A DNA stretch of 64,000 bases from Curtobacterium poinsettiae (GTDB lineage Bacteria > Actinomycetota > Actinomycetes > Actinomycetales > Microbacteriaceae): assembly GCF_025677645.1 (NCBI RefSeq), contig NZ_CP106879.1:248001-312000 (forward strand), given 5' to 3'. Below the pieces are notes generated by a model. That model did not search any database and was not told the DNA's origin. It saw only the letters and a program-made list of their open reading frames with translations. Positions within the stretch are counted from its first letter, which is position 1, and each line of letters opens with the position of its first letter. This document shows positions 7,951 to 17,794 of this stretch, one piece after another. Made by a program: the position numbers and the translations under genes.

Positions 7951-9345
7951 TTAGCCGATCCGCTCGGCGCGGCCGAAGATGCCCTGCGGCCGGAACAGCA
8001 GGATGAGGATGAGGATGACGAGGGCGGTGGCGTACTTGAAGTCACCGGGGAGCACCAGGTTCGTGAGCTCCACGACGACGCCGATGATCATCGAGCCGAC
8101 CAGGGCGCCGTACGCGGTGCCGAGGCCACCGAGCGTGACCGAGGCGAACATGAGCAGGAGCAGCTGGAGCCCGGTCTGCCAGTTCACGCCGTTCAGGACG
8201 AGTCCGAGCATCACGCCGGAGAGTCCCGCGAGGCCGGCGGCGAGCGTCCACACGAAGCGGATCACCCGGTCGACGTCGATGCCGGAGGCCGCGGCCAGCG
8301 CCGGGTTGTCCGACACGGCGCGGGTTGCCCGTCCGAAGCGCGTCTTCGCCAGGAAGAGTCCGGTCGCGACGAGGACCACGAGCGCGATCCCCATGGCGAC
8401 GTAGGACTGCACCGTCAGGGTGACACCGGCGAACCGCACGGTCTCCGGGTTGCCCTGCTGGATGCGGACCGTCGAGGCGCCGAAGAAGTACTGGAACGCG
8501 TACTGGGCGGCGATCGACAGACCGATCGTGACGATCATGAGCTGCGTCAGGCTGATGCGCTTGCGCCGGAGTGGTCGCCAGATCGCGGCGTCCTGCAGGT
8601 ACCCGGTCGCGGCGCACAACAGCGTGACGACGATCCCGGTGACCCAGATGTTCCAGCCGAGCTGGTTGGCGAACACGTACGCCAGCAGACCGCCGAGGGT
8701 CACCTGCTCGCCGTGCGAGAAGCTCGACAGCCCCGTCGTGCCGTAGATGAGCGAGAGCCCGATCGACGCCAGGGCGATGAGCAACCCGAGCCGGAGCCCC
8801 GAGGCGAACTGCTGCCAGGCGCGCTGCATGCTCACGCTCGACGAGTCGGCCGAGGTGGTGGCGCCCTTCTGGTCGGACAGCTGGAAGATCTGCCCGACGT
8901 TGGCGTTCAGCGTCGCCTGCACCTTGCGGTCGGCGTCGGCGGCGTTCGTCAGGTACTGGCCCTTCGGCAGGGTGCCCTGGTCGACGCTCACCGTGTACTC
9001 GCCGGCCGTGTCGACGCTGACGGACCAGCGGCCGTCGGCGTTCGTCGTGGCCGTCTCGTCGAAGCCGCTCGGGCCGGTCACGTCGACGTCGACGCCCTCG
9101 GCCGGTTCACGCTCGGAGTCGGTGATCGTCCCCTGGATGCACCCGTTGTCGGGGCTGACGGTGCACGCCTGGCTGGTGGCCGGTGCCGAGGTGGCACTGA
9201 AGGCCGGCAGGGTGACCGCCCAGTCGATCAGGAAGGTCGCCAGGAACGCGGCGACGAGCACGGCCGCCAGGACCGGTCGTCGTCGTGCGTGGCGGAGGCG
9301 GAACAGGCGCGGCTGCGCCCGTCCCGGAGGAGTGATGGATCCCAC
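7951..9345 (-). CDS. livH: LivH-type ABC permease with extra extracytoplasmic domain
   Basis: A 464-residue permease. Residues about 175-464 are a LivH-type channel (GLSLIYGTTGLSSFSHGEQ, then KTRFGRATRAVSDNPALAAASG, ending LLFRPQGIFG). In front of it, a membrane segment at about 24-50 is followed by a domain of about 100 residues (59-157) that resembles a carboxypeptidase-regulatory-like beta sandwich (CIQGTITDSE, ATTNADGRWSVSVDTAGEY) with two nearby Cys (61, 69). This domain should lie outside the cell, near the binding protein. I chose the GTG at 9345 because AGAGGC precedes it; a longer start at TTG 9411 is possible. Ordinary LivH proteins are near 290 residues, so the extension is unusual. 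Confidence 0.85.
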   Translation of the reverse strand: MGSITPPGRAQPRLFRLRHARRRPVLAAVLVAAFLATFLIDWAVTLPAFSATSAPATSQACTVSPDNGCIQGTITDSEREPAEGVDVDVTGPSGFDETATTNADGRWSVSVDTAGEYTVSVDQGTLPKGQYLTNAADADRKVQATLNANVGQIFQLSDQKGATTSADSSSVSMQRAWQQFASGLRLGLLIALASIGLSLIYGTTGLSSFSHGEQVTLGGLLAYVFANQLGWNIWVTGIVVTLLCAATGYLQDAAIWRPLRRKRISLTQLMIVTIGLSIAAQYAFQYFFGASTVRIQQGNPETVRFAGVTLTVQSYVAMGIALVVLVATGLFLAKTRFGRATRAVSDNPALAAASGIDVDRVIRFVWTLAAGLAGLSGVMLGLVLNGVNWQTGLQLLLLMFASVTLGGLGTAYGALVGSMIIGVVVELTNLVLPGDFKYATALVILILILLFRPQGIFGRAERIG

Positions 9346-9368
9346 GGAAGAGCCTCTCGTTCGGATGA

Positions 9369-11090
<1,722 letters not shown>

Positions 11091-11102
11091 TCAGCTGTTC
11101 GA

Positions 11103-11140
11103 CAGCACGCCCCCGTTCCCCGTGGAGCGGGGGCGTGCTG
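11103..11140 (+). terminator. guaB terminator
   Basis: Perfect 13-bp inverted repeat CAGCACGCCCCCG (11103-11115) and its complement (11128-11140), 12 bases after the guaB stop. Confidence 0.85.
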
Positions 11141-11165
11141 CGTCCCCCGGCAGTAGTGTCGCGAC

Positions 11166-11567
11166 ATGGTCAGCGCCGTCTCACACACCACGATCGACTC
11201 CCGCGACGCCTACGCCCAGTCCGAGTGGTGGAAGCAGGTGCTCGGCTACGTCGACCTGCCCGACGACCCGAACGCTCCCGGGCACGAGGAGTGCGAGATC
11301 ACGGCACCCGATCGATCGCACACCGTGCTCTTCATCCAGGTGCCCGAGGCGAAGACCGTGAAGAACCGGATCCACTTCGACCTGCGCCCCACCGACCGCA
11401 CCCGCGACGAAGAGGTCGAGCGGCTCCGCGGCATCGGTGCCGTGGAGCTCGCCGACCTGCGCCACCCGGACGGCGGGTGGGTGGTGTTCGCCGACCCGGA
11501 GGGCAACGAGTTCTGCGTCCTGCGATCCCAGGCCGAACTCGACGGAGACGCCGCCCGGCAGGACTGA
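11166..11567 (+). CDS. VOC-family (glyoxalase-like) protein
   Basis: A 133-residue single-domain protein of the vicinal oxygen chelate fold. Marks are the SEWWKQVLGY helix of the first beta-alpha unit, RIHFDLRPTDR with the His used for metal binding in many members, and the C-terminal VFADPEGNEFCVL, which is nearly invariant in this family. Substrate cannot be told: relatives include glyoxalase I, antibiotic-binding proteins and dioxygenases. A TAGTGT box at 11154-11159 leaves 6 bases before the ATG, so the message is probably leaderless. Confidence 0.85.
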   Translation: MVSAVSHTTIDSRDAYAQSEWWKQVLGYVDLPDDPNAPGHEECEITAPDRSHTVLFIQVPEAKTVKNRIHFDLRPTDRTRDEEVERLRGIGAVELADLRHPDGGWVVFADPEGNEFCVLRSQAELDGDAARQD

Positions 11568-11579
11568 CCGGGCGAGTGC

Positions 11580-12380
11580 CTACGCCGAACGCCAGTCGTT
11601 CGACGTGATGTGCGAGCCGCCGTGCGGGCCCATCTGCAGCATCCCGCCGTCCACCGGCAGGGACACCCCGGTGATGTACGACGACGCACGCGAGGCCAGG
11701 AAGGCCACGGCTGCCGCGATCTCCCACGCGTTGCCCGGCCGACCGAGCGGCACACCGGGGCGGTCGATGGTGTGCGGGTCCTCGTCCTCGGCCCCGGTCA
11801 TCCGGGTGGCGATCTCGCCGGGGGCGACGGCGTTCACGGTGATGCCGTGCTCGGCGAGCTCGATCGCCATGGTCTTCAGCAGACCGCCGAGTCCGTGCTT
11901 CGCGGCGTCGTAGGCGCTCGAGCCGGAGCGGGGCTGGTGTTCGTGCACGCTCGTGATGCCGATGATCCGGCCGCCGGTGCCGGCCTGCACCATGTGCTTC
12001 GCGGCGGCCTGCATCGTGACGAAGGCACCGTCGAGGTCGGTCGACACCGTGTGACGCCACTGGTCGAGGGTCATCTCGAGGAACGGAGCGTTGTCGCCGG
12101 TGCCGGCGTCGGCCACGAAGACGTCGACGCCGCCCAGCTGCGACACGAGGCGGTCGACGACGGCGGCCGCACCGGCGAGGTCGGAGACGTCGATCTGCTC
12201 GACGAAGGCCTGGCGGCCGGTCTTCCGGACCTCCTCCGCGGTCTCCTCGGCTCGGTCGGGTTCGGACAGGTAGGTGATGCCGACGTCCATGCCGGCTTCG
12301 GCGAGCGCGACGGCGGTCGCGCGGCCGATCCCGGATTCGGAGCCGGTGACGATGGCTTTGGTGGGCTGGAAGTCGCTCAT
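11580..12380 (-). CDS. Short-chain dehydrogenase/reductase (classical SDR)
   Basis: A 266-residue NAD(P)-dependent oxidoreductase. The cofactor motif TGSESGIG is at residues 12-19, NAG is replaced by DAG near 91, and the catalytic Ser144, Tyr157 and Lys161 are present (YDAAK). The closing YITGVSLPVDGGMLQMG is typical of the glucose-1-dehydrogenase-like subgroup. The exact substrate is unknown. The ATG at 12380 is supported by a TACGTT box 7 bases upstream (leaderless layout). The gene is convergent with the VOC gene, with only 12 bases between the two stops. Confidence 0.88.
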   Translation of the reverse strand: MSDFQPTKAIVTGSESGIGRATAVALAEAGMDVGITYLSEPDRAEETAEEVRKTGRQAFVEQIDVSDLAGAAAVVDRLVSQLGGVDVFVADAGTGDNAPFLEMTLDQWRHTVSTDLDGAFVTMQAAAKHMVQAGTGGRIIGITSVHEHQPRSGSSAYDAAKHGLGGLLKTMAIELAEHGITVNAVAPGEIATRMTGAEDEDPHTIDRPGVPLGRPGNAWEIAAAVAFLASRASSYITGVSLPVDGGMLQMGPHGGSHITSNDWRSA

Positions 12381-12396
12381 GCGGCGGAACGTACGC

Positions 12397-12410
12397 CGGG
12401 CCTCCCGGGC
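12397..12410. repeat. Dispersed GGCCTCC-type motif
   Basis: CGGGCCTCCCGGGC, upstream of the SDR gene, itself nearly palindromic. Confidence 0.35.
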
Positions 12411-12499
12411 GCCCTGCCGGACCATCCGCCTGGCGCAGATCGGCTCGTCACGGCGGCACCGTCGCTCCTGGACCGATCCCTGTCCCTGCGCACAGGAAC

Positions 12500-12554
12500 G
12501 TCACGGCTCGGTAACGAAACACCTTTGCGTACCGCCCCGTCACACGGGCGAAAC
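12500..12554 (+). promoter_or_regulatory. GlnR-like repeat cluster upstream of the binding-protein gene
   Basis: GTCAC (12500-12504), GTAAC (12511-12515), GAAAC (12516-12520), then GTCAC (12539-12543) and GAAAC (12550-12554), the last pair separated by exactly six bases. This agrees with the GlnR pattern of alternating GTNAC and GAAAC words. A TACGTT box follows at 12565-12570, so the cluster overlaps the region just upstream of a likely promoter. Confidence 0.45.
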
Positions 12555-12642
12555 ACATGGACCCTACGTTTCTCGACATCCAGTGGAGGCGTCGCATTCA
12601 CCCGAAGCGGCACAGCCTCCGCGCAGAGAAAGGGCTCCACGG

Positions 12643-13971
12643 ATGATCAGAACCACCCGTGCCACCGCGGCACTGGCGTTGGCGGGCGCAGCAGCCGTCC
12701 TCCTCGCCGCGTGTTCCACCACCGGCAGTGCTTCCCCCTCGAGCTCGGCGTCGAGCGATGCGAAGAAGGATCCCGCCGCCAGCTGCAAGGCCCCGGACAC
12801 CCCCGGTACGGACGCGCTGAAGATCGGCACGATCCTGCCCCTGACCGGTTCGCTGGCCTACCTCAACCCGCCGGCCGAGTCCGGTGTCGGCCTGGCCGTC
12901 AAGGACATCAACGCCGCGGGCGGCGTCCTCGACAAGGACGTCACGATCGACCCGGCGACCGACTCCGGTGACAGCAACGACATGACCGTGTCGAGCTCAG
13001 CCGCGACGAAGCTCGTCAACGCGAAGGTGCCGGTCGCGATCGGCGCCGAGTCCTCGTCGGTCACGCTGAACGTCATCGACCAGCTGACGAGCAACTGCAT
13101 CGTCGAGATCTCGCCCGCGAACACCGCGACCGACCTCTCCGGCTACTCGTCGTACTACTACCGGACCGCACCGCCGGACTCGGTGCAGGGTTCCGCGCTC
13201 GGCCAGCTCGTGACCGGTGACGGCAACGCGAAGGTCGCCTTCCTGGTCTTCAACGACACGTACGGCACCGGCCTCCGCAACTCCGTGCAGGCTGCGGTCG
13301 AGGCCTCGGGCGGTCAGGTCGTCTACGGCGCCAAGGGGGAGGGCCAGGAGTTCCCGCCCGGCCAGACCACGTTCTCGTCCGAGGTGACCGCGGCCCTGGC
13401 CGCGAAGCCCGACGCGATCGTCGTCCTCGCCTTCGACGAGACGAAGTCGATCATCCCGGAGCTCGTCTCGCAGGGGAACGAAGCGAAGATCTACATGTCC
13501 GACGGCAACACGGCGGACTACTCGAAGGACTTCGACAAGGGCACCCTGACGGGCGCCCAGGGCACCATCCCCGGTGCCTCGCCGAAGGACGACTTCAAGA
13601 AGCAGCTCGCTGCGTTCTACAAGGACTCGTCGGGCAAGACGCTCGCCGACTACTCGTACGCGGCGGAGTCCTACGACGCCACCGTCCTCGCCGCCCTCGC
13701 CGCGGTGAAGGGCAAGGGCACCGACTCCGGCACGATCCAGGCCAACATGGCTGCGGTGTCGGGTGCTGACGGCGGCACCGAGTGCGCGACGTTCAAGGAG
13801 TGCAAGACGCTCCTGGACGACGGCAAGGACATCCACTACACCGGCCCGTCCGGCATCGGTCCGTTCGACGAGAACAACGACCCGTCGAGCGCCTACATCG
13901 GCATCTACAAGTTCGACGGCGACAACAAGCCCGTCTACCAGAGCGCCATCCAGGGTGCGGTGAAGAAGTAG
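12643..13971 (+). CDS. Substrate-binding lipoprotein of a Liv/Urt-type ABC transporter
   Basis: A 442-residue lipoprotein. The signal peptide ends in lipobox LLAAC with Cys24 as the lipidated residue, followed by a Ser-rich linker to about residue 50. The rest is a periplasmic-binding protein of the Leu/Ile/Val type (ALKIGTILPLTGSLAYLNPPA, DINAAGGVLDKDV, VAFLVFNDTYGTG). It probably feeds the LivHMGF membrane complex encoded at 5266-9345, though separated by guaB, the VOC gene and the SDR gene. The ligand could be an amino acid, urea or an amide. AGAAAGGG precedes the ATG. GlnR-like sites upstream suggest nitrogen control. Confidence 0.9.
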   Translation: MIRTTRATAALALAGAAAVLLAACSTTGSASPSSSASSDAKKDPAASCKAPDTPGTDALKIGTILPLTGSLAYLNPPAESGVGLAVKDINAAGGVLDKDVTIDPATDSGDSNDMTVSSSAATKLVNAKVPVAIGAESSSVTLNVIDQLTSNCIVEISPANTATDLSGYSSYYYRTAPPDSVQGSALGQLVTGDGNAKVAFLVFNDTYGTGLRNSVQAAVEASGGQVVYGAKGEGQEFPPGQTTFSSEVTAALAAKPDAIVVLAFDETKSIIPELVSQGNEAKIYMSDGNTADYSKDFDKGTLTGAQGTIPGASPKDDFKKQLAAFYKDSSGKTLADYSYAAESYDATVLAALAAVKGKGTDSGTIQANMAAVSGADGGTECATFKECKTLLDDGKDIHYTGPSGIGPFDENNDPSSAYIGIYKFDGDNKPVYQSAIQGAVKK

Positions 13972-13989
13972 GGCACCGGCACCACCCCA

Positions 13990-14038
13990 CGAAAGCGACA
14001 GTCCCCCGCGGGTCATCCGCGGGGGACTGTCGCTTTCG
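13990..14038. terminator. Bidirectional terminator, 22-bp perfect hairpin
   Basis: Arms 13990-14011 and 14017-14038 are exact complements around a 5-base loop (GTCAT), between the convergent binding-protein gene and rarD. Confidence 0.9.
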
Positions 14039-14068
14039 CGTGCGGGTGGCTGAGCGGGCGGACGGGCA

Positions 14069-14084
14069 GACGGGAGGCCCGGGG
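14069..14084. repeat. Dispersed GGGAGGCCC motif
   Basis: GACGGGAGGCCCGGGG, between the terminator hairpin and the rarD stop; same core as the arms of the hairpin at 27726-27781. Confidence 0.4.
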
Positions 14085-14092
14085 TGCGCCCG

Positions 14093-15055
14093 TCAGACCG
14101 GATCGGCCGAGCCGGGTGCGAGCGCCCGGCGGCGGGACGCTCGTGCAGCGGCGAACGAGTCGGCCGTCAGCACCACGAGGGCGAGCCACACGATGCCGAA
14201 GCCGAACCAGCGCCCGGCCGACATCTCCTCGTGCTGCACCAGCACGCCGACGAGCAGTTGCATCACGGGCGCCAGGTACTGGGTCAGTCCGAGCGTCGAC
14301 AGGCTCACCCGGCGTGCCGACGACGCGAAGAGCAGGAGCGGCACCGCCGTCGCCGGCCCCGTCAGGACCGTGATGACCGCGTGCCCCCAGCCCTCGCTCG
14401 TGAACGTCACGCCGCCGCCGAGGCCGGTCACGCCGAGCACGACGAGCGCCACGACCGCGATCGGCAGCAGCCACACGGTCTCGATCGTCAGGCCGCTCAG
14501 GGCGTCCACGGTGCCGCCGACGCGCTTCTTCACCAGGCCGTACAGCCCGAACGAGAACGCCAGGGCCAACGAGATCCACGGCATCTGCCCGTAGCCGACG
14601 GCGATGACGACGACCGCCACGACGCTCAGCCCGACAGCTGCCCACTGCGCCGGACGCAGGCGTTCGCGCAGGACGACGACGCCGAGCGCGATCGTGACGA
14701 GCGGGTTGATGAAGTAGCCGAGCGCGGCCTCGACGGTGTGGCCGGTGGTCGTCGCGAGGACGTAGACGGTCCAGTTGACCAGGATCAGGACGGCGGCGAG
14801 CCCCATCACGAGCATCACGCGGCGCTGGGCCATCAGGGTGCGGGTGCGGAGCCACGACCGGGTCACGGCGATCGCCACCGCGCAGAACACCAGGCCGAAG
14901 ACGATCCGCCACGACACGATCTCGAACGCCGCCGCGGGGGCCATCGCCGCGAAGAGCAGGGGCATCAGTCCCCAGAGCCCGTAGGCCACGACGGCCTGCA
15001 CCACGCCGACGGATGCCTCGCTGCGGACGGGTCGCGCCGGACTCGGTTCACTCAC
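14093..15055 (-). CDS. rarD: EamA/RarD-family transporter
   Basis: A 320-residue membrane protein with ten predicted helices in two EamA repeats. Family marks include VAYGLWGLMPLLF near residue 24, SWRIVFGLVF near 48, LATTTGHTVEAALGYFINPL near 105-124 and LSTLGLTQYLAPVMQLL in the second half. RarD relatives are drug/metabolite exporters of uncertain substrate, some linked to chloramphenicol sensitivity. The GTG start is 6 bases downstream of a TAGGAT box (15062-15067), implying a leaderless mRNA. It follows groES on the same strand, but a terminator lies between. Confidence 0.9.
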   Translation of the reverse strand: MSEPSPARPVRSEASVGVVQAVVAYGLWGLMPLLFAAMAPAAAFEIVSWRIVFGLVFCAVAIAVTRSWLRTRTLMAQRRVMLVMGLAAVLILVNWTVYVLATTTGHTVEAALGYFINPLVTIALGVVVLRERLRPAQWAAVGLSVVAVVVIAVGYGQMPWISLALAFSFGLYGLVKKRVGGTVDALSGLTIETVWLLPIAVVALVVLGVTGLGGGVTFTSEGWGHAVITVLTGPATAVPLLLFASSARRVSLSTLGLTQYLAPVMQLLVGVLVQHEEMSAGRWFGFGIVWLALVVLTADSFAAARASRRRALAPGSADPV

Positions 15056-15094
15056 GGAACCATCCTAGGAACGACCGCCGACCCGTGGCACGCC

Positions 15095-15113
15095 CACCGG
15101 GCCTCCAGGCGGG
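15095..15113. repeat. Dispersed GGCCTCC motif, single half-site
   Basis: CACCGGGCCTCCAGGCGGG, between groES and rarD. Confidence 0.45.
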
Positions 15114-15165
15114 CTGACAGCGGGCTGGTCAGGACCGGAGCACCCGGGTGATCGCCCCCGGACGC

Positions 15166-15206
15166 ACGGACGCCCCGTCGGCCCGAGGGCCGGACGGGGC
15201 GTCCGT
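15166..15206 (-). terminator. groES terminator
   Basis: A 14-bp perfect stem, 15166-15179 with 15193-15206, just after the groES stop, separating groES from rarD. Confidence 0.75.
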
Positions 15207-15220
15207 GGTGAGTACTCGAC

Positions 15221-15517
15221 TCAGTGAACGATGACCGCGAGGACGTCGCGGGCGGACAGGACCAGCAGGTCCTCGCCCGAGTACTTGACCTCGGTTCCGC
15301 CGTACTTGGAGTAGATGACCTTGTCACCCACGGCGACGTCGAGCGGGACGCGGTTGCCGTTGTCGTCGATGCGACCCGGACCCACGGCGACGACCTCGCC
15401 CTCCTGGGGCTTCTCCTTCGCGGTGTCGGGGATGACCAGACCGGAAGCGGTGGTCTGCTCCGCCTCGACCTGGCGGATGACGATGCGATCCTCGAGCGGC
15501 TTGATGCTGACGGCCAC
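15221..15517 (-). CDS. groES: Co-chaperonin GroES
   Basis: A 98-residue subunit of the heptameric lid of the GroEL folding chamber. It starts [16 protein letters not shown] and contains the mobile loop [16 protein letters not shown] that docks on GroEL, then VVAVGPGR and [15 protein letters not shown]. The start is a GTG. No groEL follows: the next gene downstream is rarD, beyond a terminator, so the partner chaperonin must be encoded elsewhere. Two CIRCE operators and a near-consensus promoter lie directly upstream, so HrcA repression and heat induction are expected. Confidence 0.96.
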   Translation of the reverse strand: MAVSIKPLEDRIVIRQVEAEQTTASGLVIPDTAKEKPQEGEVVAVGPGRIDDNGNRVPLDVAVGDKVIYSKYGGTEVKYSGEDLLVLSARDVLAVIVH

Positions 15518-15565
15518 GGTGACCTCTTCTTTCTCGGTACGGACTCGGTACAGATGAAAACCGGG

Positions 15566-15592
15566 TTGGCACTTCGCACAGGAGAGTGCCAA
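15566..15592 (-). promoter_or_regulatory. CIRCE operator 1 (HrcA)
   Basis: TTGGCACTT, nine bases, GAGTGCCAA: the classic CIRCE arrangement with one arm mismatch. It lies just downstream of the groES -10 box, over the start of the transcript. Confidence 0.85.
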
Positions 15593-15597
15593 CGCCA

Positions 15598-15626
15598 ACT
15601 CTAGGGGGCCTCTGGCACTCGGTCAA
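15598..15626 (-). promoter_or_regulatory. groES promoter
   Basis: On the minus strand TTGACC (15621-15626), 17 bases, TAGAGT (15598-15603): close to the vegetative sigma consensus. The -35 box sits inside the spacer of CIRCE 2. Confidence 0.8.
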
Positions 15627-15638
15627 TCCGAGTGCCAG
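15612..15638 (-). promoter_or_regulatory. CIRCE operator 2 (HrcA)
   Basis: CTGGCACTC, nine bases, GAGTGCCAG: a perfect inverted repeat whose spacer contains the groES -35 box. Confidence 0.85.
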
Positions 15639-15677
15639 CACATCCGGAGAACACGCAGCACCTGCGAGGATCGACGC

Positions 15678-16880
15678 ATGGACGCCGCCGAACTCACCGC
15701 ACTGCTGACCCCCGACGGGATGGCCCTGCTCGACCGTACCCCGGGTGTCTCCGACGGCGGCGAGATCGTCCGCGTGGTGTCCCGGCTGCGCGCCGAGGGC
15801 CACGATCCCCGACTGGTCGCCGCGGTGCTGACCCAGGCGAAGCTGCGGCTGAAGGCCCGCGGCAAGTTCGGCGACTTCGCGTCCCGCATGCTCTTCACCG
15901 AGGCCGGGCTCGAGCAGGCCACCCGGCTGCAGGTCGCGGCCCAGCACGCCGGACGCTTCGCAGCGGCCGGGCTGACCCGCGTCGCCGACCTCGGCTGCGG
16001 CATCGGCGGGGACGCCATGGCGATGGCGGCGCTCGACCTCGACGTCACCGCGGTCGACCGCGACGAGGTGACCGCGGCCGTCGCGACCCACAACCTGGCA
16101 GTATGGCCGAACGCGCGTGTCGAGCTCGGTGATGCAGCGTCGTTCGACCTGTCGTCGGTGGACGGCGTGTGGATGGACCCCGCACGCCGCACCTCCGGCC
16201 ACTCGGACACCCGCCGGCTCGCCGACCCGGACGACTGGTCGCCCTCGCTCGACACCGTGTTCGCCGCGGCGACGACGACGCCGACCGGCGTGAAGCTCGG
16301 ACCGGGCATCGACCGCGACCTGATCCCGGACACGGCCGAGGCGCAGTGGACCTCCGTCGACCGCGAGGTCGTGGAGCTCGCCCTGTGGTTCGGCCCCCTC
16401 GCCCGCCCCGGGATCCGCCGCGCCGCCACCGTCATCGGTGCGCACGGCATCGCCGAGATGACCGGAGCGGCCGACGCCGACGACGCCGAGGTCGGAACAC
16501 TCGGCGCCTACCTGTACGAGCCCGACGGCGCCGTGATCCGCGCACGGCTGATCGGCGATCTGGCACGGGGCCTCGACGGGCACATGCTGTCCGAGGGCAT
16601 CGCCTACGTCACGTCCGACCGCGCCGTCACGACCCCCTTCGCGCAGGGCTTCCGGGTGCTCGACACGATGCCGCTCGACGTCAAGCGACTGGCCGCACGG
16701 CTCGCTGCCGACGGCATCGGCACCGTCGAGATCAAGAAGCGCGGCGTCGACGTCGACCCGGCGCAGTTCCGCAAGCGGCTGCGGTTGCGCGGATCGGGTC
16801 GCGTCACGCTCGTCCTCACCCGCCTGGAGGGACGCCACACGGCGATCCTGTGCGAACGGCTCACCGACGCGGTCGGCTGA
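15678..16880 (+). CDS. Class I SAM-dependent methyltransferase with THUMP-like domain
   Basis: A 400-residue protein. A helical N-terminal part (to about residue 98) is followed by a Rossmann methyltransferase core with the SAM motif VADLGCGIGGDAMA at 102-115, an acidic end of strand 2 (VTAVDRDE) and DPARR at 167-171. The last 150 residues form the THUMP-like region and end TLVLTRLEGRHTAILCERL. THUMP domains bind tRNA or rRNA, so an RNA base methylation role is plausible, but the target is unknown. An imperfect GAGGAT box 6 bases before the ATG resembles the leaderless pattern of neighbouring genes. Confidence 0.88.
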   Translation: MDAAELTALLTPDGMALLDRTPGVSDGGEIVRVVSRLRAEGHDPRLVAAVLTQAKLRLKARGKFGDFASRMLFTEAGLEQATRLQVAAQHAGRFAAAGLTRVADLGCGIGGDAMAMAALDLDVTAVDRDEVTAAVATHNLAVWPNARVELGDAASFDLSSVDGVWMDPARRTSGHSDTRRLADPDDWSPSLDTVFAAATTTPTGVKLGPGIDRDLIPDTAEAQWTSVDREVVELALWFGPLARPGIRRAATVIGAHGIAEMTGAADADDAEVGTLGAYLYEPDGAVIRARLIGDLARGLDGHMLSEGIAYVTSDRAVTTPFAQGFRVLDTMPLDVKRLAARLAADGIGTVEIKKRGVDVDPAQFRKRLRLRGSGRVTLVLTRLEGRHTAILCERLTDAVG

Positions 16881-16919
16881 CGGCCGGGGGCCGCGTGCGG
16901 TGCTGCGTGCGCGTCAGCG

Positions 16920-17708
16920 TCAGTTGACGAAGGCGCCGGAGTTCGAGCTGTAGTCGGAGTAGTCCGAGTAGTCCGACGCGTTCGCGATCGAGATCCACAC
17001 CAGGGCGACGATCAGGATGAACAGGCCGGTCAGGATCCAGCCGCCGATGATGCCTGCGAGCGCGAGACCGCGGCCGCCCTCGCCGGTCTGCTTGATCTTG
17101 CCGAGGGCGATGTGTCCCATGATCGCGCCGGCCGGGCTCGTCAGGATGATGATCGGCCAGATGATGATCCCGCCGAACGCGAAGACGATCGACAGGATCG
17201 ACCACACGTTCGTCTTCGGCCGCTGCGCGTAGGGCTGGTACGTGTAGGGGTTCGACGCGTAGGGCTGCTGCTGCGGCTGCGCGTACGGGTTCTGCTGCTG
17301 GCCGTACGAGTTCTGCGGGGTGCCGTAGGCGTTCTGCTGCGGAGCCGCGTACGGGTTCTGCTGCTGCGGCTGACCGTACGGGTCCGACGAGGGCTGCGAT
17401 GCCGCGTAGGAGTTCTGCTGCTGGCCGTACGGGTTCGACTGCTGCGGCTGGCCGTACGGGCTCGACTGCTGCGGCTGGCCGTACGGGTTCTGCGGCTGCT
17501 GCGGAGCGCCGTACGGGTTCGGCTGCTGCGGGGCCGCGTACGGGTCCTGCTGCTGGCCGTACGGGTGCTGGGGCGCTTCCGGGGCCGACGGTGCCTGCGG
17601 TGCTTCAGGGGCCTGCGGGCCGTCCGGGGCGGGCGTGCCGTCGGGCTGTCCGTTCGCTGGGCCGTTCGGCGTCTCGCCCGGCTTCGGCCACTCGTTCTGA
17701 TCGGACAC
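16920..17708 (-). CDS. DUF4190 membrane protein with Gln/Pro/Tyr-rich repeat region
   Basis: A 262-residue protein. Residues 1-45 are Pro/Ala/Gly rich. Residues about 48-170 consist of imperfect repeats of NPYGQPQQ or QNPYAAPQQ type, low in charge and probably disordered. The C-terminal DUF4190 part has two membrane helices, about 175-200 and 215-240, around a short loop with GHIALGKIKQTGEGGRG, then a short Tyr/Ser/Asp tail. The tail-first layout resembles actinobacterial envelope proteins of unknown role. The GTG start has GAGGGG upstream. It is convergent with the methyltransferase gene. Confidence 0.85.
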   Translation of the reverse strand: MSDQNEWPKPGETPNGPANGQPDGTPAPDGPQAPEAPQAPSAPEAPQHPYGQQQDPYAAPQQPNPYGAPQQPQNPYGQPQQSSPYGQPQQSNPYGQQQNSYAASQPSSDPYGQPQQQNPYAAPQQNAYGTPQNSYGQQQNPYAQPQQQPYASNPYTYQPYAQRPKTNVWSILSIVFAFGGIIIWPIIILTSPAGAIMGHIALGKIKQTGEGGRGLALAGIIGGWILTGLFILIVALVWISIANASDYSDYSDYSSNSGAFVN

Positions 17709-17794
17709 CGTCCACCCCTCTCGGGCGTCCGGTCTCTCCGACGCCCGTGTGAATCCTCCCACAGGCTCCCGAAGAAGGACCGGGGCCGAACTGG

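Noticed and set aside
15055..15221. groES-groEL operon
   Set aside because: The next gene on the strand is rarD, beyond a terminator, and it has no chaperonin features.
17230..17580. Direct repeats as a possible CRISPR or minisatellite
   Set aside because: They are coding repeats of the NPYGQPQQ type in the DUF4190 protein; no constant repeat with unique spacers.
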